Made by a program: the position numbers and the translations under genes. Source: Acidobacteriota bacterium (GTDB taxonomy: Bacteria; Acidobacteriota; Thermoanaerobaculia; Multivoradales; Multivoraceae). From it: 64,000 nucleotides of DNA. Positions 63,362-64,000 of this stretch are shown here, piece after piece. The stretch lies in assembly GCA_028877275.1 (NCBI GenBank), contig JAPPFP010000009.1:124001-188000 (forward strand), read 5' to 3'. Every line of letters starts with the position of its first letter. The stretch's first letter is position 1. The notes below the pieces were generated by a model. The model saw only the letters and a list, made by a program, of their open reading frames with translations. It made no database searches and was not told where the DNA came from.

Positions 63362-64000
63362 ATGTCCCGTCGCCGTTGGCTCGCTGAGTACGCTGCCACC
63401 CGCACTTCGCTGCGGTCGGCCCTTATCCTGTGCCTGCTCGCGGGCCTGATCCTGGCCGCGCCAGCCGCCGCCCAGCTATGCGAGGGGGCGTCCTCGATCA
63501 CGCGCCTGGGAGGCGCCAACAGGTTCTCGGCGCCGGTCGAGGACCAGGAGTCCCTGCAGGCGTTGTTCGTGAGTCAACGCGAGGACATCCTCTCGCTGCT
63601 GGCTGAAGCGAACTGGTCGGGCGATCCTGACGATCTCTTTGCCGCCGTGGCCGCCTGGCGGGGCGTGACTTCGACCACGTTCGACCCCGGCCAGCGAGTC
63701 CAGTGGATGTTCTTCCGCGAGCGCGGCCAGACCCCGACGCTCGGCACGAACCTCTGCTGGGCCGGCGGCGAGGCGTTCGCTGCCTGGGAGATCCGCTTCA
63801 ACTCGAACGGGCGCTGGTACTCGATGATCGTTCCCGAGTCCTGCGGCAACCTCGCGCTTCTCGCCGAGCAGCCGCTGCCGAAGGTGACGCTCGATCTCGA
63901 CATCGGCGGCCTTTCCTGCAGCGACCGGACGTTCGACTTCCAGAGTTCCTGCGCCGACGGCGAGAGCGCCGTGACGGTCCGGATGCCGGACGGCGGTGAG
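63362..64000 (+). CDS. Secreted protein of unknown function (3' end outside window)
   Basis: The frame runs open for 213 codons to the window edge. It begins MSRRRWLAEYAATRTSLRSA with a signal peptide (LILCLLAGLILAAPAAAQ) and has six Cys in the visible mature part, e.g. QLCEGAS, NLCWAGG, ESCGNLAL and LSCSDR. GGGGGAG lies about six bases before the ATG at 63362. The stretch ESCGNLALLAEQ, a turn into VTLDLDIGG, looks like the start of a repeated domain. No catalytic motif is visible and I do not recognise the family. Confidence 0.75.
   Translation, partial: MSRRRWLAEYAATRTSLRSALILCLLAGLILAAPAAAQLCEGASSITRLGGANRFSAPVEDQESLQALFVSQREDILSLLAEANWSGDPDDLFAAVAAWRGVTSTTFDPGQRVQWMFFRERGQTPTLGTNLCWAGGEAFAAWEIRFNSNGRWYSMIVPESCGNLALLAEQPLPKVTLDLDIGGLSCSDRTFDFQSSCADGESAVTVRMPDGGE

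Overview
This window is GC-rich (by eye about two-thirds G+C or more) and very densely coded: about 58 protein genes and no gap longer than about 300 bases. No rRNA, tRNA, CRISPR array, insertion sequence or phage gene was seen. A Gram-negative cell plan is indicated by a porin-like beta-barrel ending in Phe, several lipoprotein signal peptides and a Spy/CpxP-type periplasmic protein. The gene mix (M2 metallopeptidase, prolyl oligopeptidase, CRTAC1/ASPIC-UnbV lipoprotein, TPR proteins, GPP34 protein, AmpG-like and Spinster-like transporters) suggests an aerobic heterotroph of an Acidobacteriota-like lineage. That placement is inference; there is no phylogenetic marker to settle it.

Layout. 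1-5.5 kb: a PQQ-type beta-propeller protein, then a minus-strand overlapping operon of three paralogous membrane proteins of unknown function with an alpha/beta hydrolase, then a VapBC-type toxin-antitoxin pair. 5.5-12 kb: outer-membrane protein, methyltransferase and GPP34 protein, followed by trehalose metabolism (GH15 hydrolase and otsB on minus, otsA on plus). 11.9-20 kb: a reductive-dehalogenase-like iron-sulfur protein with an MsrP-like molybdoenzyme, an AmpG-like permease, PspC, glcDE and an aldehyde dehydrogenase. 20-29 kb: a minus-strand haem operon (hemC-hemD fusion, hemL, hemF, hemH, hemA, hemE, hemY) lacking only hemB. 29-46 kb: M2 peptidase, xthA, Spinster-like MFS, ferritin, mdh, the coupled operon galE-dsbA-like-CRTAC1-TPR-gltX, glnS, and a two-component system divergent from a Spy-like gene. 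46-64 kb: hydroxyacid dehydrogenase, DNA glycosylase, thioesterase, prolyl oligopeptidase, DUF420-like protein, hydrolase, lhgO, pheA, two zinc dehydrogenases, DEAD-box helicase, MscS channel, DUF423, P5C dehydrogenase, ferredoxin-NADP reductase and the start of a secreted protein.

Three patterns run through the window. First, same-strand neighbours are commonly coupled by 4-base start/stop overlaps (ATGA, GTGA, TTGA). Second, many first genes of operons have a TANNNT -10 hexamer only 6-11 bases before the start codon and no Shine-Dalgarno, so they look leaderless. Third, a short double-hairpin repeat (core CACACTGGGTGCGCCGGC) recurs between genes and inside coding sequence, including the linker of the HemC-HemD fusion and the signal-peptide region of a TPR protein.

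The best candidate for an undescribed system is the three-paralog membrane-protein operon at 1.5-4.7 kb.
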